From assembly GCA_016803235.1 (NCBI GenBank), contig JADCLI010000017.1, positions 1 to 64,000 of the forward strand: a DNA stretch of 64,000 bases, in the 5' to 3' direction. The translations under genes were made by a program, and so were the position numbers. The notes beneath the pieces are model-generated. The model was not told the DNA's origin. It did not search any database and worked only from the letters and a program-made list of their open reading frames with translations. Shown here in pieces: positions 30,580-38,349 of this stretch; position 1 is the stretch's first letter, and every line of letters begins with the position of its first letter. This DNA is from Pimelobacter simplex (GTDB lineage: Bacteria; Actinomycetota; Actinomycetes; Propionibacteriales; Nocardioidaceae).

Positions 30580-32710
30580 GGGCCAGCACCTCCTCGGCGG
30601 GAGCCGCTCCGGCTGCCCGCTCGTCCGTGTTCGGTTCGTTCTCGTGCTTCGGATCCGGCGCCCGGCGTCGCCGCGGGAGCCGTACGACGACCAGCCCCAC
30701 CAGCCCGCCGAGCGCCAGGCCGCTGGTCACCGGGATGCTGCGGTCGGCGCCGACCGGTTCCGTGGGGGAGAGCCGGATCAAGGTCCCGGCCACCGGCCGG
30801 TGCGTCGTCAGGTGGTCGATCGCGGCGCGCAGGTAGGTCCGGGTGGCGGCCCACGCGGGATCGGTCGCGTCGATCGCGGCGAGGCGCTCCTCGAGCCGGG
30901 CGACGAGGGTGGTGCGCCGGTCCTCCAGGTAGGTGCGTCGCTCGGTCAGGTACTCCTCGGCGACCGCCCGGGCCGCGGCCTGGGGATCGTGCGCGGCGCT
31001 CGTGGTCAGGGTCAGCTGGAGCACGGTCGACAGCGGCGGGGCCGACACGCTGATGTCGTCGCGGAGCTGGGCCGTCGTCATCCCGACCCGGCGTCCGGCG
31101 CGCGCCAGCGCCCGCTCGGAGCGGACCAGCGCCGCCTCGGTGTCCACGGTCGCGGCGACCGCCTGGAGGACGGGCTGGTCCACCAGTGCACCGATGGTGG
31201 CCGCGCGGGCGAAGTCGCCCACGTCGAGGTAGGTCGGCGTCGGGGTGAGCGCGACGGTGACCGTGCTGGTGCGGTGCGGGTCCTGGCCGAGGGTGCCGGC
31301 CGCGCCGACCAGGCCGCCGAGGACCGCCGCCCCGGCGACGAGCGCCAGCGGTCGGCGGCCCACGGGCCGCAGCACGCGCCCTCCGCCCTGCTCGCGCCAG
31401 GCCAGGCCGATCGCGGTCATCACCAGCAGCATCGGGTGCTCGAGGGTGTCGTAGACCGACAGCTGGAGCAGGAAGACGCCGACGACGAAGGTCGCGACCG
31501 TCTGGTTCACCGTCCGACATCGCCACGTGCGTCGCAGCGCGAGCACGAAGAAGGTCAGGAAGAACGCCGCCCCGAGCCAGCCCTGGGAGAAGAGCACCAG
31601 CCAGACCTGGCCCTGGGTCCCGAGCGGTGGTACGCCGCAGGCGGGGCAGTCCGGCTTCGCCCCGCCGGCGATCGAGGTGAAGGTGCCCGCGACGTCGCGG
31701 GTGCTGCCGAAGCCGACCACGGGCGACCCGCTGGTCATCGAGTCGACCGTCGCGACGAGGAGCTGGGAGCGGCGGTCGTTGCTGTGCGGGTGGCTGAGAC
31801 GGTCCGCGATCGTCGAGCCGAGCGGGGTGCTGGTCAGCGCGAACCCGCCCAGCAGCACCACGACGACCAGGCCGGCGAGCGCCGCGTGGTTGCGTCGGGT
31901 CGCCAGCAGCACGAGCAGGCCGATGCAGCAGCAGCCGACCGCCAGCCAGAGGCCCCGGTTGAGGCTCCACACGATCGGGATCGCGGCGAGCGCCAGCACG
32001 ACCGGCGCCAGCAGGCGCAACCGGGAGCGGGACCGGGCGACGGCGGCGACGAAGAAGACCAGACCCAGGGACATCACGCTGCCCCACGTGTTGGTGTAGG
32101 GGAACGGCGCCTTGGGCCGGGGCTCGGGGATCCCGAGGACGGTCTGCACGTCCGAGGCCCGCGCCGAGACCAGCGTGCCCACGAAGCCGTTGCTGCGCAG
32201 GCCGCCGGGGAGCACCCGCTCGGCGAGGGTCGTGATCGACAGGTCGGGGGCGACCAGGCCGAGCAGGCCGCCGGCCACCGCCACGACGAACACCGTCGCC
32301 ATCGCCCGCTGCACGACCCGGTCGGGAAGGCGCTCGCGGGGGGTGTTCCCGAGCCAGACCAGCACGACCGTGGACGCGGCGTACCAGCAGAAGCGGTAGC
32401 CGAACACCAGCAACCGGCCGGCCCCGCCGTCGTCGACGGCGCCCGGGGCCGCCGCCCACAGCGTCCCCGCGCCGAGCAGCACCCAGGCCAGGAAGAGCAG
32501 CCACCAGCCGAAGCCGGCCGGCACCACGACCCGCCGGCGCCGGCGCAGGTCCAGCAGCAGCGGCACGGCGACCACGAGCGGCACCACCGACGCCACTCCC
32601 AGCACCCACCACACGGGCAGGCCGACGATCCCGAGCACGAAGCATCGCTCGGCGAGGCGGCCCTGCAGGCCACGCCCGGGCCGGTCCCCCGGTGACGTGG
32701 TGGACGTCAT
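30569..32710 (-). CDS. Wzy-type polymerase fused to a Wzz-like domain
   Basis: A 713-residue membrane protein in two parts. Residues 20-430 have about ten hydrophobic segments and a large outside loop (about 270-345, with two Cys in CPACG). This is the layout of Wzy polymerases and O-antigen ligases. Residues about 440-680 look like a Wzz co-polymerase: a segment, an outside coiled coil rich in Arg, Glu and Ala with a TAQLRDDISV stretch, then a closing segment before a polar tail. Polymerisation and chain-length control would thus sit in one chain. A separate Wzz-like protein is at 21732. ATG 32710 lies 38 bases from the motif at 32748. Confidence 0.8.
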   Translation of the reverse strand: MTSTTSPGDRPGRGLQGRLAERCFVLGIVGLPVWWVLGVASVVPLVVAVPLLLDLRRRRRVVVPAGFGWWLLFLAWVLLGAGTLWAAAPGAVDDGGAGRLLVFGYRFCWYAASTVVLVWLGNTPRERLPDRVVQRAMATVFVVAVAGGLLGLVAPDLSITTLAERVLPGGLRSNGFVGTLVSARASDVQTVLGIPEPRPKAPFPYTNTWGSVMSLGLVFFVAAVARSRSRLRLLAPVVLALAAIPIVWSLNRGLWLAVGCCCIGLLVLLATRRNHAALAGLVVVVLLGGFALTSTPLGSTIADRLSHPHSNDRRSQLLVATVDSMTSGSPVVGFGSTRDVAGTFTSIAGGAKPDCPACGVPPLGTQGQVWLVLFSQGWLGAAFFLTFFVLALRRTWRCRTVNQTVATFVVGVFLLQLSVYDTLEHPMLLVMTAIGLAWREQGGGRVLRPVGRRPLALVAGAAVLGGLVGAAGTLGQDPHRTSTVTVALTPTPTYLDVGDFARAATIGALVDQPVLQAVAATVDTEAALVRSERALARAGRRVGMTTAQLRDDISVSAPPLSTVLQLTLTTSAAHDPQAAARAVAEEYLTERRTYLEDRRTTLVARLEERLAAIDATDPAWAATRTYLRAAIDHLTTHRPVAGTLIRLSPTEPVGADRSIPVTSGLALGGLVGLVVVRLPRRRRAPDPKHENEPNTDERAAGAAPAEEVLAHAG

Positions 32711-32747
32711 GGACCAAGCGAACCCGGCGCCTGCTCGCGGCGGCTCA

Positions 32748-32760
32748 CCAATTTTGGGGG
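32748..32760. promoter_or_regulatory. AT-rich GGGG motif in the Wzy / propeller B divergent region
   Basis: CCAATTTTGGGGG lies 38 bases before the Wzy-Wzz ATG (minus) and 89 bases before the propeller B ATG (plus). It matches the locus motif and is the only AT-rich stretch of the 138-base gap. Confidence 0.5.
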
Positions 32761-32848
32761 ACTAACGGCGCACCCCGGCCGGGGTCCGCTCGACCGTCCT
32801 ACTGTCGCCAGATCCCGTTCATCGGACCGGTGGGGAGGGGAGGTCGCC

Positions 32849-34765
32849 ATGACGAGGCGGACTGTTGCCTTCGCGCTCTGCTGCGTCGCTCTCCTCGGTT
32901 CGTCGCTGCTGGTCGTGCCCGCCTCCACCGGTGCCGAGGACGGCGGCACCCTGGTCGGCGAGGAGCCGGTCAGCGGCACGCCGCAGGTGCTCGACGGGGA
33001 GGTCCTCGCCGTCGTCCAGGTCGGAGGCACCATCGTCCTCGGGGGCAGCTTCACGCGGGTGCGCGACGACGGCAGCGACGTGGAGCTCCCGCGCCGCGGC
33101 CTGCTCGCGTTCGACGCGGCGACCGGCCGGATCGACCCCGGCTTCCACCCCGATCCGAACGGTGTCGTCCATGCGGTCGCGCTGGGGAGCCCCGGGACCG
33201 TCTACGTCGGCGGCGGGTTCACCTCGATCGGCGGCCAGCCGCGCACGGGGGTCGCGCAGGTCGCACTGGCCGGAGGGACGGTCGTGGCCGCCTTCGACGC
33301 CGGCCCCGTCGACGGCGTGGTCCGCGACCTCCGGCTGCACCGCGGCAGGCTGTGGGTGGCGGGAGGGTTCTCCCGGATCGGGGGGCACAAGCAGCGCGCC
33401 CTCGCCGTGCTGGCGCCCCGCACGGGGGTGGCCCGGCCGAAGCCGGTCCTCACGATCGCCGGCCGGGCCCGGCGCGGCCTGGGCCGGACCACCGTCACGA
33501 AGCTCGACGTCAGCCCGAACGGCCGCTTCCTCGCACTGATCGGGAACTTCCGCTCGGTGCAGGGGGAGCGGCGCACCCAGCTCGCGGTGCTGGACCTGCG
33601 GCACGGGGCGGGCGTCACCTCGTTCCGCACCCGCTTCTACTCCGCCACCTGCGTCGACCTCTACTACAGCTACGTCCGTGACGTGGGCTTCTCGCCGGAC
33701 GGCTCCTTCTTCGTGGTCGCCACGTCCGGGGGCCCGGGTGGTCCCGGCTCGCCGTGCGACAGCGTGGCCCGCTTCGAGACCCGCGGCACCGACCGCGCTG
33801 CCCGACCGTCCTGGATCGCGTCGACTGGGGGAGACACGGTCCAGGCGGTCGAGGTCACCGCGTCCGCGGTGTACGTCGGCGGCCACCAGCGCTGGTTCAA
33901 CAACCCGTACGGCGCCAACACCCCCGGCCCCGGCGCGGTCAGCCGCGAGGGCATCGCCGCGCTGAGCCCCGTCAACGGCCTGCCGTTCAGCTGGAACCCC
34001 GGCCGCAGCAAGGGAGTCGGGGTGGGTGACCTGCTGGCCACCGGTGCCGGGCTCTGGGTCGGCTCCGACACCGACCGGATCGGCACCCAGGTGCGCGCCC
34101 GGATCGCGCTGCTCCCGGCCGGCGGGTCGGCGTACCCGGCGGCGTCGACACCCCGCACCCTCGCGACCGTCTACAGCAGCCGCGGCAGCGGGCTGGTCCG
34201 CCGCGACCACCGGGGGAGGAAGGTGGGACCGGCCGTCCCCGTCGCGGCGGGCGGAGTGGACTGGAGCGTCGTCGCCGGCGCTTTCCTGCTCGACGGCCTC
34301 CTGTACGTCGCCGGACGGGACGGGTCGTTCACCCGGCGCACCTTCGACGGCACCTCCTTCGGACCGGCCGAGCCGGTCGACGGCGCCGAGGGACTGGTCC
34401 CGCTGCAGGCCTGGCGGGCCGAGCTCGCCGGCGTGACCGGGCTGTTCTACGACCGTGGCCGGATCTACTACACGCTGGCCGGCTCGCGCGCGCTCCACTA
34501 CCGCTACTTCAACCCGGAGAGCGGCATCGTCGGCGCGCAGCGGCTGGTGGCCTCGCGCCGGGTCGGCGGCTTCGCCCCGCCCCGGGTCCAGGGGTTGTTC
34601 GTGGCCGGCAGGCACCTGTACTGGATCACCGGGTCGGGGAGGCTGCGCCGGACCGGCTGGCACCAGTCCGCCCAGGCGGGCGAGCCGAGCGGCGAGGTCC
34701 GGCGGCTGAGGGGCCGGTGGGGGGCGGGCGTGGTGTTCGCCGGACCCGCGGCGCGAGGGGGTTAG
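32849..34765 (+). CDS. Secreted beta-propeller protein B
   Basis: A 638-residue exported protein with a signal peptide (about 1-29) and repeated propeller blades carrying VLGGSFTRVR, YVGGGFTSIG and WVAGGFSRIG. It matches the protein at 9084 over its whole length. Shared landmarks are VGFSPDGSFFVVAT, GGHQRWFNNP, GVGVGDLLATGAGLWVGSDTD and the ending with LFYDRGRIYYTLAGS and NPESGIVGAQR. The two are paralogues that flank the sugar genes. No catalytic motif is visible. A matrix or sugar-binding role is inferred. It is the first gene of an operon with a LamG lipoprotein and a regulator. Confidence 0.8.
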   Translation: MTRRTVAFALCCVALLGSSLLVVPASTGAEDGGTLVGEEPVSGTPQVLDGEVLAVVQVGGTIVLGGSFTRVRDDGSDVELPRRGLLAFDAATGRIDPGFHPDPNGVVHAVALGSPGTVYVGGGFTSIGGQPRTGVAQVALAGGTVVAAFDAGPVDGVVRDLRLHRGRLWVAGGFSRIGGHKQRALAVLAPRTGVARPKPVLTIAGRARRGLGRTTVTKLDVSPNGRFLALIGNFRSVQGERRTQLAVLDLRHGAGVTSFRTRFYSATCVDLYYSYVRDVGFSPDGSFFVVATSGGPGGPGSPCDSVARFETRGTDRAARPSWIASTGGDTVQAVEVTASAVYVGGHQRWFNNPYGANTPGPGAVSREGIAALSPVNGLPFSWNPGRSKGVGVGDLLATGAGLWVGSDTDRIGTQVRARIALLPAGGSAYPAASTPRTLATVYSSRGSGLVRRDHRGRKVGPAVPVAAGGVDWSVVAGAFLLDGLLYVAGRDGSFTRRTFDGTSFGPAEPVDGAEGLVPLQAWRAELAGVTGLFYDRGRIYYTLAGSRALHYRYFNPESGIVGAQRLVASRRVGGFAPPRVQGLFVAGRHLYWITGSGRLRRTGWHQSAQAGEPSGEVRRLRGRWGAGVVFAGPAARGG

Positions 34766-34769
34766 CGCG

Positions 34770-35582
34770 ATGTCCCGACCCGGACTGGTGGTGGTCCTGC
34801 TCGCGATCGGAGTCAGCGGCGGCTGCGCGGTGAGCGGCGGTGCCGCGGCTCCGCAGTCCGCCCAACGCACCCCGGAACTGGCGGAGGTCGACCTCGCGCT
34901 CGGGTTCGACCATGTGGTGGTGCCCGGCGACATGGTCCCGGGCACGGTCAACGACGGCACGGCGACCGTCGACATCGCCGTCGTCACGCAGGGCGGTGGC
35001 CGGCTCACCTGGACGCCGGGACGCACCGGTGGTGCCGCGGTCCGGACCCCGGCGTACGCCGCCAAGGGCCGGGTCCCGGCAGCCGCGCTCGTCGTGCACA
35101 TCGACCCGTCGAGCCCCGACCCGCTCGATCCCGGCACCCGTGACTTCGAGGTGGGCGTGGACTTCCGCACCGACCCGGCGACGGCCGGCCGGCCGGAGGA
35201 CGACGGCGACAACCTCGTGCAGCGCGGGCGGTTCGGGCAGCCGGCCCAGCTCAAGATCCAGCTCGACCACGGCATCCCGTCGTGCCGGGTCGCCGGGTCG
35301 CTGGGCGAGACCCTGGTCGAGGCCGAGCGGCCGGTGGCGCCCGGTCGCTGGTACCGGCTGACCTGCACCCGCTCGGGGCCGACGGTGCGGATGCGGCTGG
35401 TCGACCTCGACGGCGACGCCGACCCGCAGGAGTGGACCGTCACTCGCGACCCCGGCGCGATCACCTTCGACCACGTGCCCCTGTCCATCGGAGCCAAGGC
35501 GGCCGACCGCGGTCGGATCGCCGAAAGCTCCGCCGACCAGTTCCACGGAACGATCGACCGTGTCGTCGTCGATGTCCGTTGA
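34770..35582 (+). CDS. LamG-like lipoprotein
   Basis: A 270-residue protein with a lipobox (GVSGGC, Cys19) after a hydrophobic start, so it should be anchored to the membrane outer face. The mature part is a beta-sandwich of the concanavalin/LamG type: a paired FDHVVVPGDM start, DFEVGVDFRT, QLKIQLDHG, then WYRLTCTRSG and DQFHGTIDRVVVDV near the end. This pattern is common in actinobacterial secreted sugar-binding proteins. It starts four bases after propeller B and overlaps the regulator gene by 23 bases (11 if that gene starts at its second Met). Confidence 0.75.
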   Translation: MSRPGLVVVLLAIGVSGGCAVSGGAAAPQSAQRTPELAEVDLALGFDHVVVPGDMVPGTVNDGTATVDIAVVTQGGGRLTWTPGRTGGAAVRTPAYAAKGRVPAAALVVHIDPSSPDPLDPGTRDFEVGVDFRTDPATAGRPEDDGDNLVQRGRFGQPAQLKIQLDHGIPSCRVAGSLGETLVEAERPVAPGRWYRLTCTRSGPTVRMRLVDLDGDADPQEWTVTRDPGAITFDHVPLSIGAKAADRGRIAESSADQFHGTIDRVVVDVR

Positions 35583-36258
35583 GGAGCCGGTCCGGCGCGT
35601 CGCGCTGGTCGCCGAGCGACGGCTCGTCGGCCAGGCGATCGCGGCGGCCCTGCGCGGTCGCGGGCTGGCGCCGGTGCTCTTCGAGTGGCCCGAACGCGGC
35701 GGTCGGCTGTCCTTCCGGCAGGGCCTGGCCCGCAGCGGCGCCTCGGTCGGCGTGATCCTCTGTGACCTGCGCACCCCCGACCTGCTGCACGACGTCGAGC
35801 TGCTCGTCAGCCGCGGACCGATCCGCTGGCTGGTGCTGACCGACAGCGAGTTCGGGCCGCGCTGGGGCACGGTCCTCGGCGCCGGGGCGACCGGCGTGCT
35901 CCCGACCACCACGACGACCGCCGGGCTCGCGAAGGCGGTCCGCGACACCCTCGCCGGCGGCTCGCCCACGCCCGCCGTCCTGCGCGAGCGGGCGATGCGC
36001 GAGTGGGAGAGCGTCGCCGAGGAGCAGCGTGAGCTGGTCCGCCGGATGGAGCTGCTCACCCACCGTGAGTACGAGGTCCTCGGTGCCCTCTACGACGGCA
36101 TGTCGGTGCGCCGCATCGCCGACGCATCCGGAGTCGCGGAGGCCACCGTCCGCAGCCAGGTGAAGTCGTTGCGTCGCAAGCTGGGGGTGGACTCCCAGCT
36201 CGCCGCGGTCGCGCTCTACCGGCGCTCGCTGGAGGTGTTCCCCCGGGCTCGGCAGTGA
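35560..36258 (+). CDS. LuxR-type regulator with a degenerate receiver
   Basis: A 232-residue paralogue of the regulator at 13570; the second Met at 35572 is an equally good start. The LuxR helix-turn-helix is intact (LTHREYEVLGALYDG, then VRRIADASGVAEATVRSQVKSLRRKLG). In the receiver, the phosphorylation Asp is kept (D69 in VILCDLRTP), as is T94. The acidic pair has become Ala18-Glu19, and the lysine is replaced by a Thr run. Normal phosphorylation is therefore doubtful, and it may bind DNA constitutively or through another signal. It is co-transcribed with the propeller B and lipoprotein genes. Confidence 0.87.
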   Translation: MSSSMSVEEPVRRVALVAERRLVGQAIAAALRGRGLAPVLFEWPERGGRLSFRQGLARSGASVGVILCDLRTPDLLHDVELLVSRGPIRWLVLTDSEFGPRWGTVLGAGATGVLPTTTTTAGLAKAVRDTLAGGSPTPAVLRERAMREWESVAEEQRELVRRMELLTHREYEVLGALYDGMSVRRIADASGVAEATVRSQVKSLRRKLGVDSQLAAVALYRRSLEVFPRARQ

Positions 36259-36599
36259 GCGAGGTAGACCCTGCGGTGCTCGTAGCCGGGCCAGGACCGG
36301 TCGGTGTCACCCTCGTGGAGCCGGAGCTGGACGGTGGGTGGGGGCTCGACGTACTGCTCCAAGGACGCCTCCGTGTCGGTGGCCAGCTCTGCGAGGTCCT
36401 CCACCGTGGCGGCGTCCTCGCGGTCGACGCATGCGTGCACGACGACCAGCTCGTAGCCGGCCTCGACGGCGACACCCCGCACGTGCGCGTCCAGCCGTCC
36501 TTGACTCGCTCGCAGGCACTCCAGGAGGACGAGGTTCTCCCACTCCGTACGCGGGCCGTAGTCGGGGCCGTAGGTCACTCGCGGAGGCGCAGTTCGCAT
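36216..36599 (-). CDS. Hypothetical protein (127 aa)
   Basis: A 127-residue acidic protein starting at ATG 36599. It has a helical middle (WENLVLLECLRASQ) followed by a strand-like AVEAGYELVVVHACVD. The C-terminal part contains HEGDTDRSWPGYEHRRVYLAHCRA. Its 3' end overlaps the convergent regulator gene by 43 bases. No family is recognised, and no signal or membrane segment is present. Coding status is supported by codon bias and by the tidy fit before the DUF222 gene. Confidence 0.5.
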   Translation of the reverse strand: MRTAPPRVTYGPDYGPRTEWENLVLLECLRASQGRLDAHVRGVAVEAGYELVVVHACVDREDAATVEDLAELATDTEASLEQYVEPPPTVQLRLHEGDTDRSWPGYEHRRVYLAHCRARGNTSSERR

Positions 36600-36606
36600 G
36601 CGGACA

Positions 36607-38016
36607 TCATGCGGCCCGTGGTCGGGCTGGTTGGTAGGTGATCCCCGCGGCGCGGTGGTCGTGGAGGGTGCGTCGGGGTGGTGGAGTCCAGACGGGTTGT
36701 CGGGTGTCGTGGTCGATGTGGACGACCCACGGGGTGTGGTGGACGAGCGTGTGGTGGTGGCGGCACAGCATGACGAGGTTGTCGAGACTGGTGGCGCCGC
36801 CGTCGGACCAGTGCACGATGTGGTGGGCATCGCACGCGAGCGGCATCCGGGTGCAGCCGGGGAAGGCGCAGTGCCGGTCGCGGACCAGGAGCGCGGTCCA
36901 GATCGCGGCGGTGACGAGGCGTTGAGCACGGCCCACGTCCAACACTTGGCCGTGGGTGCCGAGCACGGCGGGGAGGAGCTCGGCATCGCAGGCGAGGCGC
37001 CGGGTCGCGTGCGCGGAGAGTCGGGCTCCGGTGGGGGTGTGGCCGTTGCGGGCCAGGCCGGCGTCGATGACCTGCTGCTCGAGGCTGTCGTGGTCGATGA
37101 GGACGACGATCCGGGGCTTGGTGCCGTGGTCGCGGGGGAGGTCGTCGGTCGCGGCGAGCCGGTCGCAGGCGTCGACCAGGGCATCCCACAGCCGGGTTCC
37201 GGCCTGCCGGGGGTCGCGGCCGTCGTGCCCACACCCCGGGGTGAGGCAGGCCGCCGCGGTCGCGACACCCTCGTCGTCGTACAACGGCTCACCGGGGCGG
37301 CGGCTCACGCCACCGCAGGTGCCGGGGTCGGTGGTGACGGGTGCGGCGAGCGGGTGGAGGGTGGCCTTGATCCGCTCGGCGTCCTCGACGGTGCCGTAGC
37401 CCTTGACGCGGACCCCGCCGCGGCCGTCCTCGGCGAAGGAGAGGTGTCGGGCGTGGTGGGCGCCGCGTTCGGCCTTCGCCCGCTCCTTCTCGCTGTTCAC
37501 GATCGCCGCGTCGGGGTCGAGGTCGCGCACGACGTCGCCGAACGCGGTCTGCAGGTCCGACGCGTCGTGGCCGTGGGTGTCGACCAGGCCCAGCAGCGCG
37601 GCGGCCACGGCCGCACGGAACCCGGGCACGCGGGGCAGGGAGTGGACCTTGGTCGCGATCGCCCGGGCCTGCGGCAACCTCACCCGCCCCGACTCCAACG
37701 CCGCCTGGATCTCGGGGAGGTCGCGCAGCTGCTCGACCGCCCGCACCAGCCCACCCCCGGTGCCCTTGTGGCCGCCGGTGAGGTGGGTCAGGTAGTCCTT
37801 GACCGACGCCCACCCTGAGGGCCGCAGCGCGTCGGTCGCTTCGAGCCGGCCGATCCCGCGCAGCAACGCGGCATCGAGGAACGACCGGGCACTGACCACC
37901 GCCTCCACGGCCGCCACGATGTCCGCTCCCTCGAGCAGGTCCCAGTCACTGCGGGCCAGCTCCGCGGCACCCTCGGCCACGACGGTGGCCTGGTCGAGCG
38001 CCCCGGGAGAGGTCAT
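36607..38016 (-). CDS. DUF222/HNH endonuclease (13E12-repeat family type)
   Basis: A 469-residue protein. Residues 1-330 are the helical DUF222 region, with RLPQARAIATKVHSLP and a mid-part with ACLTPGCGHD. The C-terminal 110 residues hold an HNH nuclease: CAFPGCTR, then CDAHHIVHWSDGGATSLDN and LCRHHH, which supply zinc-binding cysteines and catalytic histidines. Members of this family (13E12 repeats in mycobacteria) are multi-copy, and some are known SOS genes. A perfect LexA-type box lies 14 bases upstream of the ATG, so damage induction is likely. What DNA it cuts is not known. Confidence 0.9.
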   Translation of the reverse strand: MTSPGALDQATVVAEGAAELARSDWDLLEGADIVAAVEAVVSARSFLDAALLRGIGRLEATDALRPSGWASVKDYLTHLTGGHKGTGGGLVRAVEQLRDLPEIQAALESGRVRLPQARAIATKVHSLPRVPGFRAAVAAALLGLVDTHGHDASDLQTAFGDVVRDLDPDAAIVNSEKERAKAERGAHHARHLSFAEDGRGGVRVKGYGTVEDAERIKATLHPLAAPVTTDPGTCGGVSRRPGEPLYDDEGVATAAACLTPGCGHDGRDPRQAGTRLWDALVDACDRLAATDDLPRDHGTKPRIVVLIDHDSLEQQVIDAGLARNGHTPTGARLSAHATRRLACDAELLPAVLGTHGQVLDVGRAQRLVTAAIWTALLVRDRHCAFPGCTRMPLACDAHHIVHWSDGGATSLDNLVMLCRHHHTLVHHTPWVVHIDHDTRQPVWTPPPRRTLHDHRAAGITYQPARPRAA

Positions 38017-38029
38017 GCGATCATCCTAG

Positions 38030-38045
38030 TCGAACATATGTTCGA
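38030..38045. promoter_or_regulatory. SOS (LexA) box
   Basis: TCGAACATATGTTCGA, a 16-base perfect palindrome matching the actinobacterial LexA box TCGAAC-N4-GTTCGA. It ends 14 bases before the DUF222/HNH start. Confidence 0.85.
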
Positions 38046-38349
38046 ACACAACCTCGGGAAGGGACCGGTGAGTCAGACAAGCCGAGAGGTGAAGGCGTCG
38101 ACGTTGGCCTTGACCGGTGATGACACCACCGCCACCTCGGCGTCATGGGGAAGGTCGATCGTCAGCTCGACACCGTGGCCGCGCATGGCGTCCGACCGCG
38201 GTGGGCGCTTTGGCAACCAGAAGGTCGCGCTCGGACGCTGTCGGAGCTGATGGCAGAGGAACCCGCCTCCGCCCAGGTCCTGCTTCCGCAGACTCCGTCC
38301 TATCCCGGCTGCGTCAGCGGGTGACGTCGAACGGTCCGGGCCCGCCTTG
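38046..38349. other. Intergenic, possible gene remnant
   Basis: 304 bases with no convincing intact gene. On the minus strand a frame ending at 38073 (from ATG near 38186, about 37 codons) has coding-like composition with ELTIDLPHDAEVAVVSS and could be the tail of a lost gene. Nothing else is seen here. Confidence 0.35.

Noticed and set aside
38038..38250. A 70-codon plus-strand frame starting in the SOS box.
   Set aside because: It has no ribosome site, its start is the palindrome itself, and its composition is unlike that of the neighbouring genes.
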